Part shown: positions 1 to 9,383 of the stretch, one piece after another | Layout of the letters: each line of letters begins with the position of its first letter | Position numbering within the stretch: position 1 is the stretch's first letter | DNA from: Sinanaerobacter sp. ZZT-01 | GTDB taxonomy: Bacteria; Bacillota; Clostridia; Peptostreptococcales; Anaerovoracaceae | Direction: 5' to 3' | DNA: 64,000 nt | Assembly: GCF_035621135.1 (NCBI RefSeq) | Contig: NZ_CP141728.1 | Location: 1,364,001 to 1,428,000 of the forward strand | Notes under the pieces: generated by a model | Told to the model about the DNA's origin: nothing | The model's database searches: none | The model's input: only the letters and a program-made list of their open reading frames with translations | Made by a program: the position numbers and the translations under genes

Positions 1-1026
1 ATAGCAGTTGGATATCTTATAGGGCCATTGGCAGTTGGGATCTGGTTTTTGGGTGCTGTGATTGGAGATTTTGGAATTGTTATAGGAATGCCTAGGATGG
101 GAATCCTTGATTTAGATACTGCAATGGCCGTGAAATCCTCATTAGGAATTGGGGTAATGGTTGGAACGGGAATCGGCATCATTGTAAAGGGTATTCTTCC
201 GAAAGCAAAAGAAATTTTTGGGCCGATGTTTTCCAAAGAATCACGTGGAGATTCCATTGTAAACCTTCGATGGGCACCGATGCTTATGGTGATTCTTGCC
301 TTTATTTTTACATTTGCTCTGGATTTGGGTATCGGAGCCAGCTTGATTACAATTTTAGGTGTTTGGCTTGCAACGTCAATGTCAGCTCAGGTAGTTGGGC
401 AATCTGGAATTAATCCGATGGAGATTTTTGGAATCATCGTACTTCTCGCGGCTAAGTTTGCTGCGAGCCTTGGAAATGTACAAGCCTTTTTCGTGGCTGC
501 GATCGTAGCAGTTGCCTGTGGATTAGTCGGAGATGTCATGAACGATTTTAAAGCAGGCCATATCCTTCAAAGCAACCCGAAAGCACAGTGGCTGGGAGAA
601 GTAATCGGCGGAATCATCGGCGCATTTGTATCAGTTGGTGTTCTCTTTGTCTTGATAAAAGCATATGGAGCAGAAGCTTTTGGAGATCCTGAACTGTTCC
701 CTGCCCCTCAAGCCAGCGCAGTGGCCGCTATGGTTGGAGGAATCCCGCATATGACTTCCTTTGTCATCGGTCTTTTTATAGGAACTGTTTTATATGTTCT
801 GCGTTTTCCGGTTATGACCTTAGGACTTGGAATCTATCTGCCGTTTTACCTGTCCTTTACAGCTATGATTGGCGGTGCTTTAAAGCTGATTGTGGAAAAG
901 GCTGCACCGAAATTTGAAAAGGCGGGGAATGGTATGATTATTGCTTCAGGCCTTTTAGGAGGAGAGGGAGTTGTCGGTGTTGTTCTTGCCTTGGTGCAGG
1001 CATTAAAGGGAATGCAAGCGTTGTAG
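1..1026 (+). CDS. OPT-family oligopeptide transporter, C-terminal part
   Basis: The frame is open at the left window edge and ends at TAG, leaving about 341 residues. The protein is almost entirely hydrophobic, with roughly eight membrane segments. The stretch reading GDVMNDFKAGHILQ followed by QWLGEVIGGIIGA is typical of the oligopeptide transporter (OPT/YSL-like) family, which imports peptides or metal chelates with protons. Family members usually exceed 600 residues, so the N-terminal half lies outside the window. The gene ends just before the rpsF promoter and is not part of that operon. The family call is secure; the substrate cannot be told from sequence. Confidence 0.85.
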   Translation: MAVGYLIGPLAVGIWFLGAVIGDFGIVIGMPRMGILDLDTAMAVKSSLGIGVMVGTGIGIIVKGILPKAKEIFGPMFSKESRGDSIVNLRWAPMLMVILAFIFTFALDLGIGASLITILGVWLATSMSAQVVGQSGINPMEIFGIIVLLAAKFAASLGNVQAFFVAAIVAVACGLVGDVMNDFKAGHILQSNPKAQWLGEVIGGIIGAFVSVGVLFVLIKAYGAEAFGDPELFPAPQASAVAAMVGGIPHMTSFVIGLFIGTVLYVLRFPVMTLGLGIYLPFYLSFTAMIGGALKLIVEKAAPKFEKAGNGMIIASGLLGGEGVVGVVLALVQALKGMQAL

Positions 1027-1040
1027 CGCAATAAAAAAAC

Positions 1041-1068
1041 TTGCAAATTATTTTTTTTATGGTATACT
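1041..1068 (+). promoter_or_regulatory. Promoter of the rpsF-ssb-rpsR operon
   Basis: TTGCAA and TATACT are separated by 16 bases, and a TG lies one base before the -10, giving an extended -10 element. It sits right after the OPT gene and about 100 bases before rpsF. The -35 and T-rich spacer start (TTGCAAATTATTTTTT) are repeated almost exactly at the promoter near 22479. Confidence 0.75.
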
Positions 1069-1090
1069 TAGTAAGCATGAATTTTTGTAC

Positions 1091-1152
1091 AGGCAATGGC
1101 TGACAAAAATATATATGCTCTCTGCTCAGGCATAAGGCCAGAGCCATTTAGT
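1091..1152 (+). promoter_or_regulatory. Putative S6:S18-binding leader of rpsF
   Basis: The 5' untranslated region holds a perfect inverted repeat, AATGGCT (1095-1101) with AGCCATT (1142-1148), closing a stem just before the rpsF ribosome binding site AGGGAGG. Leaders of rpsF-ssb-rpsR operons in many bacteria carry an RNA element bound by the S6:S18 complex for autoregulation. Position and closing helix fit that; I could not fully verify the inner conserved bulge. Confidence 0.55.
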
Positions 1153-1170
1153 CCATAGGGAGGTGAAAAA

Positions 1171-1458
1171 ATGAGTAATTATGAAGTTATGTTTATCATC
1201 GATTCTGCATTAGAAGATGATAAAAAAGAAGCAAGCATCGAGACAGTAAAAGAAATCATCGCAGCAGACGGTGAAGTTGGAAAAGTAGACGTTTGGGGAA
1301 TGAGAAAGCTTGCATATCCGATTAATAAGAAAAATGACGGATATTATGCTTTAATCGAGTTTACAGGCAGCACTGAGCTTCCGAAAGAGCTGGATCGAAG
1401 ACTTAGAATTTCCGATCATGTGATCAGACATATCATTATCAATAAAGATGAAAAATAA
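1171..1458 (+). CDS. rpsF: 30S ribosomal protein S6
   Basis: This 95-residue protein starts MSNYEVMFIIDSALEDD, matching the usual YE-x-hydrophobic-I-D opening of bacterial S6, and it has the normal length. It binds 16S rRNA together with S18 in the central domain of the small subunit. The start follows a strong AGGGAGGTG ribosome binding site. It is the first gene of the conserved rpsF-ssb-rpsR operon, so translation and single-strand DNA binding are expressed together. The leader upstream suggests feedback control by S6 with S18. Confidence 0.97.
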   Translation: MSNYEVMFIIDSALEDDKKEASIETVKEIIAADGEVGKVDVWGMRKLAYPINKKNDGYYALIEFTGSTELPKELDRRLRISDHVIRHIIINKDEK

Positions 1459-1473
1459 AGGTTGGTGACAAAG

Positions 1474-1899
1474 ATGAATTCAGTAGTTTTAATCGGCAGA
1501 TTGACGAGAGATCCCGAGATTCGCTATATCCCGGAGAGTCAGAATGCGGTTGCGACCTTTTCAATTGCAATTGACCGACCGGTCAGAGCAGGTGGAGAAA
1601 AGAAAACCGATTTTCCTCGTATTACGGTTTTTGGCAAACAAGCAGAAAACTGTGAACGGTTTTTAAAAAAAGGTCGTTTGGTAGGCGTGCAGGGAAGACT
1701 GCAAACTGGTAGTTATAAAACCCAGTCCGGCGAAACCAGATATACTACCGATGTTGTTGCTGACAGAGTTGAGTTTTTAGAATGGGGCGACAAAAGTGAG
1801 TCTGCTAGAAGCGGGTTCGAACGTGAGACACCGGCCGGCGGTCTTGGTGTTCCAGAAGGTTTTCAAGCACTTGACGATGATGACGATATTCCATTTTAA
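1474..1899 (+). CDS. ssb: Single-stranded DNA-binding protein
   Basis: The ATG giving MNSVVLIGRLTRDPE is the canonical SSB opening; a TTG four codons upstream is in frame but less likely. The OB-fold spans roughly residues 1-105 (141 residues in all). It is followed by a short flexible linker and the acidic tip DDDDDIPF, which docks partner proteins such as PriA, RecQ and DNA polymerase III chi-type subunits. The protein coats single-stranded DNA in replication, recombination and repair. It lies between rpsF and rpsR, the classical arrangement, with a 15-base gap after rpsF. Confidence 0.97.
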   Translation: MNSVVLIGRLTRDPEIRYIPESQNAVATFSIAIDRPVRAGGEKKTDFPRITVFGKQAENCERFLKKGRLVGVQGRLQTGSYKTQSGETRYTTDVVADRVEFLEWGDKSESARSGFERETPAGGLGVPEGFQALDDDDDIPF

Positions 1900-1946
1900 A
1901 TCTTTGCTTTTCGTAAATTAGAATTTCAAGAAAGGAGAGAAAGAGT

Positions 1947-2177
1947 ATGATGGACAAAAGACGTGGCGCAAGAAGAAAAAAAGTGTGCCAGTTCTGTGCA
2001 GATAAGACAGAATCAATTGACTATAAAGATGTTGATAAACTAAAAAAATATGTTACTGACAGAGGTAAGATTCTTCCGAAGAGAATCACAGGCACTTGTG
2101 CCGTACACCAAAGAGAAGTGACAAAGGCAATTAAAAGAGCAAGAATAGTTGCTTTATTGCCTTACACAGCAGAATAA
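1947..2177 (+). CDS. rpsR: 30S ribosomal protein S18
   Basis: A small basic protein (76 residues) with the S18 pattern RRKKVCQFC near the N-terminus and a C-terminal half rich in Lys and Arg that includes [19 protein letters not shown]. It binds next to S6 in the small subunit. The CxxC pair is typical of the zinc-binding form of S18. Two adjacent ATG codons exist; the first follows AAGGAGAG. It ends the operon, immediately before a strong hairpin terminator. Confidence 0.97.
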   Translation: MMDKRRGARRKKVCQFCADKTESIDYKDVDKLKKYVTDRGKILPKRITGTCAVHQREVTKAIKRARIVALLPYTAE

Positions 2178-2183
2178 GAATAG

Positions 2184-2210
2184 AAAAGAGGCGGTTTTCG
2201 CCTCTTTTAA
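2184..2210 (+). terminator. Intrinsic terminator of the rpsF operon
   Basis: AAAAGAGGCG and CGCCTCTTTT form a perfect 10-bp stem with a five-base loop, followed by a short U-rich tail. It lies six bases after the rpsR stop codon. Confidence 0.85.
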
Positions 2211-2442
2211 TATTTTAAGGACTCTTTATGAAAAATCAGAAAAATGATATGGGAAAAATATATTCTTATAAAAAAATTAGACTAAAATTTTAATATAAAA
2301 AGTAAAGATGAGATAATTTAAGCTACATTTAGTAGCATATGACTAGTTAGGGAACGTTCACCTACAAAATGCTTGAAATATATCATAAGCTTCCTTTTTC
2401 AGAACAAAAAAAGAGTGCGAAATGATAATAGATTTATGATAT

Positions 2443-2660
2443 AATAAATACGCTTTATGTAATAAAATCAGGAGATTTTATCTCGGATGTATTGATTGTA
2501 TCGGAGTGAAGCAAATCGGAGCAACGATTTGCACGGATGATAGAATAAATACGCTTTATGTAACAAAATCAGTGTATTTTGTCTCGGATGTATTAGAGAT
2601 ATCAATTGTATCAAGGCGGAGCAAACTGGATCAATCGTTTATACTATGACAGGATGTTGA
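2443..2660 (+). repeat. Two tandem ~100-bp repeat units with conserved hairpins
   Basis: The 480-base gap between rpsR and gdpP contains no gene. It holds a unit starting AATAAATACGCTTTATGTAA at 2443 and again at 2544, so the period is 101 bases. Each copy has a hairpin (2462-2481 and 2563-2582) followed by the shared string TCTCGGATGTATT. The first copy also contains the hairpin GCAAATCG/CGATTTGC (2511-2532). The second copy decays toward gdpP. One base pair in the first hairpin differs in a compensatory way between copies. Confidence 0.7.
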
Positions 2661-2695
2661 GCGATTGAAACATTATATATGTTAAGGATTATAAA

Positions 2696-4681
2696 ATGGG
2701 TATTAAAATTTTAAAAAGCTTAATTCAACCGTATTTAAAAGTAAATACTGTTATATTAATTCTATTTGCAGCCATATTGCTTTATTTTAATATTGCAGTA
2801 GGGATTTTTGCATTTCTTATAGTTTTTGTTTTATTTTGGTATTACCAAAGATTGTCTGCGAGCAAAAGAGAGCTGCTTGTAGAATATGCAAAAGCAATAA
2901 CAGACGATATGGAAGAAACAACACGGCATTTTATTTCAAAAAATCCATTGCCTCTTTGTATGATTGACTTTGAAGGTGAGATTTTATGGATCAATAAAAA
3001 ATTTTCCGAAATTTACGAAGATGTGGAAATGTTTCACACAAACATTCATCAAATTACGAATGTAAAACATACCGAGTTTTTAAATAACGAAGATGAAGAT
3101 AAATATATGCTGATTTCACATGGCGGTAAAATTTATCGCGTTATGGCTTCCAGCATGAGAAGCAAAGAAAAAGCACAGGAAGAGAATAATACAACAATGC
3201 TATATTGGTTAGATGTGACCAATTTGGAAACGTTGAAAAATTTATATAAGGATGAAAAGCTCTGTACGGCATACGTAAACGTTGATAATTACGATGATTT
3301 AATTGCCAGCTCTCCCGATGAGAGAAAAGCAGTCATTGCAGCACAAATCGAGAAAACGATACGCCAATGGGCTGCTAAAATTAATGCTTCAGTAACGCGA
3401 TATCGTTCAGGACAATATCATATTGCGTTTGAATACAAGCATTTTGAAAAATTGGAAGTAAACAAATTCGCGATCTTAGATGAAGTCCGAGAGATTGAAA
3501 CGGATGCGGATTTTCCGGCGTCTTTAAGCATGGGATTTGGTGTTGGGGCTAAGACGCCGCAGCAGCTGGATGAATATGCAGCAGCGGCCTTAGACTTAGC
3601 CTTAGGAAGAGGCGGAGATCAAGCAGTCATTAAAAAGATGAGCAAGGTAGAATATTACGGAGGACGTTTACAAGCAGTCGAAAAACGAAATAAAGGAAAA
3701 TCAAAAATTATGGCACATGCACTGCGTCAGCTCATCGACCAATCGCCGAACGTAGTTATTATGGGGCATAAGAAGCCGGACATGGATTGTTTTGGCGCTG
3801 CCCTTGGAGTCTATCGCATTTCAAAAAATCGAAATAAAGATACGGTAATCGTAATTAATGATTATCATGAGTCATTGGAGAATATTTACAAACGAGCAAA
3901 AGAATCAGGGAATTATCGTTTTGAAAGCAGTGAAACCGTATTGGGGATGATGGAAAAAGATACGTTACTAATTGTTTTGGATACACACAAGCCGAGTTTG
4001 GTCGAATGCTCAGAGCTACTGTATAAAACAGATAAAATTGTTGTGATTGACCATCATAGAAAAGATGAAGAAAGCATTGAAAATCCGACATTAACATACA
4101 TGGAATCTTATGCATCGTCTACTTCTGAATTGATAACGGAGATATTACAGTATATTGGGGATAAGAAGGAAATAGATAAGCTGGAAGCGGAAGCTTTGCT
4201 TGCAGGAATTACTGTAGACACAAAGAGTTTTTCCGTCAAAACAGGAGTACGTACCTTTGAGGCTGCATCGTGGCTGAGAAGATCCGGTGCAGATACGGCA
4301 AATGTAAGACAGTTCTTTAAAACAGATTTGGCTTTCTTTAAACGAAAAGCACAACTGATTGCAGATGCTCAAATTTTAGAAAATGGCATTGCATTGACAT
4401 ATACAGAGGAGCTTGCAGCAAATATGCAGGTATTGGTATCACAAGCAGCAGATCAGCTCTTGGATATCAATGGAATTCGAGCCAGTTTTGCTGCCGGACC
4501 AACCGGCGAAGGCTATGCAGCAGTTAGCGGTCGTTCCCTGGGTGCGGTAAATGTGCAGACTATTTTAGAAAAGGTAGGAGGCGGCGGGCATTTGACAACT
4601 GCCGGGGCACAGCTTGAAATGGCACCCGAAGAGGCAATTGAAAGATTGAAAGAGCTGATTGCAGAAGAGAACATACAGTGA
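2696..4681 (+). CDS. gdpP: Cyclic-di-AMP phosphodiesterase GdpP
   Basis: The 661-residue protein has the full GdpP order. Two membrane helices lie at about residues 15-50, a PAS-like domain at about 70-175, a degenerate GGDEF domain at about 185-315, a DHH domain at about 345-500 and DHHA1 at about 560-655. Metal ligands are visible: GHKKPDMD (H358, D362, D364), DTH at 429-431 and DHH at 452-454. GGGGH occurs in DHHA1. The GGDEF site reads SGQYH, so no cyclase activity is expected. It degrades cyclic-di-AMP, which controls osmotic balance and wall stress. It precedes rplI and dnaB as in many Firmicutes. The start follows TTAAGG. Confidence 0.95.
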   Translation: MGIKILKSLIQPYLKVNTVILILFAAILLYFNIAVGIFAFLIVFVLFWYYQRLSASKRELLVEYAKAITDDMEETTRHFISKNPLPLCMIDFEGEILWINKKFSEIYEDVEMFHTNIHQITNVKHTEFLNNEDEDKYMLISHGGKIYRVMASSMRSKEKAQEENNTTMLYWLDVTNLETLKNLYKDEKLCTAYVNVDNYDDLIASSPDERKAVIAAQIEKTIRQWAAKINASVTRYRSGQYHIAFEYKHFEKLEVNKFAILDEVREIETDADFPASLSMGFGVGAKTPQQLDEYAAAALDLALGRGGDQAVIKKMSKVEYYGGRLQAVEKRNKGKSKIMAHALRQLIDQSPNVVIMGHKKPDMDCFGAALGVYRISKNRNKDTVIVINDYHESLENIYKRAKESGNYRFESSETVLGMMEKDTLLIVLDTHKPSLVECSELLYKTDKIVVIDHHRKDEESIENPTLTYMESYASSTSELITEILQYIGDKKEIDKLEAEALLAGITVDTKSFSVKTGVRTFEAASWLRRSGADTANVRQFFKTDLAFFKRKAQLIADAQILENGIALTYTEELAANMQVLVSQAADQLLDINGIRASFAAGPTGEGYAAVSGRSLGAVNVQTILEKVGGGGHLTTAGAQLEMAPEEAIERLKELIAEENIQ

Positions 4682-4697
4682 AATAAAGGAGGAACAT

Positions 4698-5138
4698 ATG
4701 CAAGTAATATTAATGAAAGATGTAAAGGGAATCGGAAAGGCTGGTACTGTTGCTAAAGTGAGCGACGGATATGCAAGAAACCTACTTTTGCCTAAGGGCA
4801 TGGCGAAGGAAGCGACCCCCGGTGCTTTAAAAGAGCTGAAGGAGCGGGCGGCATTGGATGAAGCAAAAAGAAAAGAAGAGCTTGCAGCAGCACAGACACT
4901 TGCAAAGAAAATTGAATCCATTACTTTGACAATCAATACAAAATCAGGAGAAGGCGGCAAGCTGTTTGGCTCTATTACAAACCAAGATATTGCAAATGCA
5001 CTAAAAGAACAGGAAAAGATAGAAATTGATAAACGAAAGTTTATTTTGAACACACCGATTAAGCACATCGGTGAATTTAACGTGGAAATCAAACTTTATA
5101 CAGATGTTTCAGCATCTTGTAAAGTAAAGGTTATGTAG
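4698..5138 (+). CDS. rplI: 50S ribosomal protein L9
   Basis: The ATG at this position follows AAAGGAGG and gives MQVILMKDVKGIGKAGT, the standard L9 opening, so longer in-frame starts inside gdpP are rejected. The 146-residue protein shows the N-terminal rRNA-binding domain with GYARNLLLPKGMA, a long charged helix around residues 45-75, and the C-terminal domain. It extends from the large subunit and helps hold the reading frame. It sits 16 bases after gdpP and 10 bases before dnaB, so the three are probably co-transcribed. Confidence 0.96.
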   Translation: MQVILMKDVKGIGKAGTVAKVSDGYARNLLLPKGMAKEATPGALKELKERAALDEAKRKEELAAAQTLAKKIESITLTINTKSGEGGKLFGSITNQDIANALKEQEKIEIDKRKFILNTPIKHIGEFNVEIKLYTDVSASCKVKVM

Positions 5139-5148
5139 AGGGATATCA

Positions 5149-6483
5149 ATGAACCAGATGGAACGTATTCCGCCGCATAATGACGATGCGGAAAAATCAG
5201 TGCTTGGTTCAATACTTTTAGATAAAGATGCTTTATTTGAAGTTTTGGAATTTTTAAAAGCAGATGATTTTTATAATGCAATGCATAAAGAAATTTATAA
5301 TGCCGTTGTTGAATTATACCGTAAAAACGAGCCAGTTGATACCTTGACAGTATCCGAAGAATTAAAAAAAAGAAAAAGTTTGGAGATGGTGGGAGGTAGA
5401 GCATACATTGCCTTGCTTTCTACCGTCGTGCCGACGACATCGAATGCAGCACAATATGGAAAAATTGTAGCTGAAAAAGCAGTGCTGCGTCGTTTGATTT
5501 CTTCAGCCTCAGATATTATTGAAAAAGCTTATCAAGAAAAAATGCAGCCGGAAGAAGTTTTAGATTATGCAGAACGAAGTATTTTTGAAATTGCCCAAAC
5601 AAGGCAGAACAAAGACTTTGAGCCGTTAAAAGAAGTTCTTTGGTCTAATATTGCAAAAATTGATGAAATGTCCAAAATGGAAGGAAACCTTACCGGGTTA
5701 ACGACAGGATTTATTGATTTGGACGAACGCACCTCCGGCCTTCAGCGTTCTGATTTAATCATGCTTGCTGCAAGACCTGCGATGGGAAAGACAGCGTTTG
5801 CCTTAAACATCGCCCAGCAGGCAGCAATTAAAGCAAATGCTACCGTACTGATTTTTAGTCTTGAGATGTCTAAGGATCAGTTGGGACAAAGACTTTTAAG
5901 CATGGAATCCAGAGTGGAAATGCAGAGACTGAAAACCGGAAACCTCAATTCTCAGGATTGGGATAACATTCATTTAGCCTTAGACCAACTGTCACAAACC
6001 GAGGTGTTCATTGATGACACACCGGGGATCACTGTGATGGAAATGAAAAATAAATGCAGGAGACTAAAAGCTGAAAAAGGATTGGATTTAGTTGTCATTG
6101 ATTATCTACAGCTAATGAGCTATGAAGGTCGTTCAGAAAGTCGTCAGCAAGAAGTTTCCGTCCTTTCGCGTTTTTTGAAATTGCTTGCACGTGAAATGGA
6201 TTGCCCAGTCATTGTATTGTCTCAGCTGTCCCGTGCACCAGAACAAAGAACAGACCATCGGCCAATTTTATCCGATTTAAGAGAATCCGGCTCTATTGAG
6301 CAGGATGCGGATATTGTCATGTTTTTGTATCGAGATGAATACTATAATCCAGATACAACTGAAAAACCAAATATCTGTGAAGTGAACATCGCCAAGCAGA
6401 GAAGCGGGCCGACAGGAAGCGTCGAGCTGACTTGGCTGGGAAAATACACAAGATTTGTAGATAAGAGTCATATTTCCGAATAA
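5149..6483 (+). CDS. dnaB: Replicative DNA helicase DnaB
   Basis: The 444-residue protein starts with the helicase N-terminal domain (IPPHNDDAEKSVLGSILLD) and continues into the RecA-like motor. Walker A is AARPAMGKTA (about residues 207-216), Walker B is LVVIDYLQLM, and DLRESGSIEQDADIV is the conserved DnaB motif near the C-terminus. The hexamer unwinds DNA at the replication fork. It is directly downstream of rplI, a common arrangement, with the weak site AGAGGGATATCA before the start. Confidence 0.97.
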   Translation: MNQMERIPPHNDDAEKSVLGSILLDKDALFEVLEFLKADDFYNAMHKEIYNAVVELYRKNEPVDTLTVSEELKKRKSLEMVGGRAYIALLSTVVPTTSNAAQYGKIVAEKAVLRRLISSASDIIEKAYQEKMQPEEVLDYAERSIFEIAQTRQNKDFEPLKEVLWSNIAKIDEMSKMEGNLTGLTTGFIDLDERTSGLQRSDLIMLAARPAMGKTAFALNIAQQAAIKANATVLIFSLEMSKDQLGQRLLSMESRVEMQRLKTGNLNSQDWDNIHLALDQLSQTEVFIDDTPGITVMEMKNKCRRLKAEKGLDLVVIDYLQLMSYEGRSESRQQEVSVLSRFLKLLAREMDCPVIVLSQLSRAPEQRTDHRPILSDLRESGSIEQDADIVMFLYRDEYYNPDTTEKPNICEVNIAKQRSGPTGSVELTWLGKYTRFVDKSHISE

Positions 6484-6524
6484 AAAATTTAAATAGCGTA
6501 AATATTTCTGTTAAGGAGGTTTTT

Positions 6525-8038
<1,514 letters not shown>

Positions 8039-8079
8039 TCAGCTAATATAGAAAAAGATGGATAGGACTGAAATAAAAT

Positions 8080-9363
8080 ATGAATTTTAAGCGACAAATC
8101 ATTAAAGATTATTATCTACATGATACTCGTGTGGAGAATATGTTTATTAATGAATATATGGCACAAGCGCCTGGAGATTATGTAAAAGTATATCTCTTTG
8201 CATTGATGTATGCAGATATTAATGTACCTCTTGAAAACAGCATTATTGCAAAACAGCTTTCCATCGCAGATGAAGATGTGCTGAAGGCTTGGAGTTATTG
8301 GGAAAATCAGGGAATTGTCCGTAAACATTATAAAGACGCTGCGGACAAATACCATTATCAAGTTGAGTTTCTGAATTTGAGGGAGCTGGCATATGGGAAA
8401 AAGTCGAGACAGAAAAAAGCAGAAAAAGTGCCCGATCATCTAAAGAACCTTATGGATAACGGTACCATTCGAAATATGTACAGTGAAATTGAACGAGTTA
8501 TCGGCAGACTTTTTGAAGGAAAAGAGCCTGCCGAGATTTTAACCTGGATACGAGACTATAATATTACACCAGAATTAGCAGTTTATGCGTATTCTTACTG
8601 CTCGAGTCATAGAAATAATAATAAGTGTAAGTATGTGGGAGCAGTTGTAAAGGAATGGGCGGACAAAGGATTGACGACCATTGGACATGTAGAAAAATAT
8701 TTACAGGAAAATGACAATCGGCACTATCTTTATAAGCGAGTCTTAAAAGCACTGGGCTTTTTACGAAATGCGACAGAAGAAGAAAAGCGTATTATGGACA
8801 CTTGGTTTGATCAGATGAATTTTGACATTGAAAAAGTTCTTGAGGCTTGCAAAAAAACAACCGGTATTTCAAATCCGAATATCAATTACATAAACAGTAT
8901 TTTAAAAGCATGGCATTCCTCTGATAATAATAGCGGAAGAGGAGCACAGGCACAAGCGACGAGTCCGACAAATCCAAGTAACCCAATTAATATGGTAATG
9001 CGATCTTATGATGAGGATCGTGCAAGAAATGAGGCGGCTGCTCATAAGAGACGACAGGAGGTGTATAAAGCGATTCCGAGAGTGAAAGAAATTGAAAGTG
9101 AAATTCGTAAAATAGGGATGGAAATATCTAAGGTTATGCTTTCTGGGAGAGATGATGCAAAGATACAAATGAATGCATTAAAAAATAAAGTAAATTATTT
9201 AAATGGCGAAAAGGCATTTTTGTTGACCGAACATAACTATACGATTGATTACATTGATCTCAAATATACCTGTTCACATTGTAAGGATACTGGAATTTTA
9301 GACACCGGTGAACGCTGCAGTTGTTTTGCAGAAAAATTAAAGAAAGCATCCGGCAATGATTAA
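8080..9363 (+). CDS. DnaD-like replication protein with helicase-loader-type zinc domain
   Basis: The 427-residue protein begins with a DnaD-type N-terminal winged-helix region (residues about 1-110). A DnaD C-terminal domain follows (about 130-200, with GRLFEGKEPAEILTWI), and a second related helical segment spans about 210-275. From about residue 300 it changes character and looks like the N-terminal part of clostridial DnaC/DnaI helicase loaders. There it has the pattern YKAIPRVKEIESEIRKIG and then a cysteine cluster CSHCKDTG...CSC near residues 405-422. The AAA+ ATPase domain that normally follows the cluster is absent: the frame stops and an unrelated peptidase begins 20 bases later. It probably helps load DnaB. 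The DnaD call is firm; the loader comparison is from memory of family sequences. Confidence 0.8.
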   Translation: MNFKRQIIKDYYLHDTRVENMFINEYMAQAPGDYVKVYLFALMYADINVPLENSIIAKQLSIADEDVLKAWSYWENQGIVRKHYKDAADKYHYQVEFLNLRELAYGKKSRQKKAEKVPDHLKNLMDNGTIRNMYSEIERVIGRLFEGKEPAEILTWIRDYNITPELAVYAYSYCSSHRNNNKCKYVGAVVKEWADKGLTTIGHVEKYLQENDNRHYLYKRVLKALGFLRNATEEEKRIMDTWFDQMNFDIEKVLEACKKTTGISNPNINYINSILKAWHSSDNNSGRGAQAQATSPTNPSNPINMVMRSYDEDRARNEAAAHKRRQEVYKAIPRVKEIESEIRKIGMEISKVMLSGRDDAKIQMNALKNKVNYLNGEKAFLLTEHNYTIDYIDLKYTCSHCKDTGILDTGERCSCFAEKLKKASGND

Positions 9364-9383
9364 GACGCAGAAGGGAGGGACCT

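Noticed and set aside
2443-2660. Possible CRISPR array
   Set aside because: Only two units with a 101-base period, no spacer-like unique segments of even length and no cas genes nearby.
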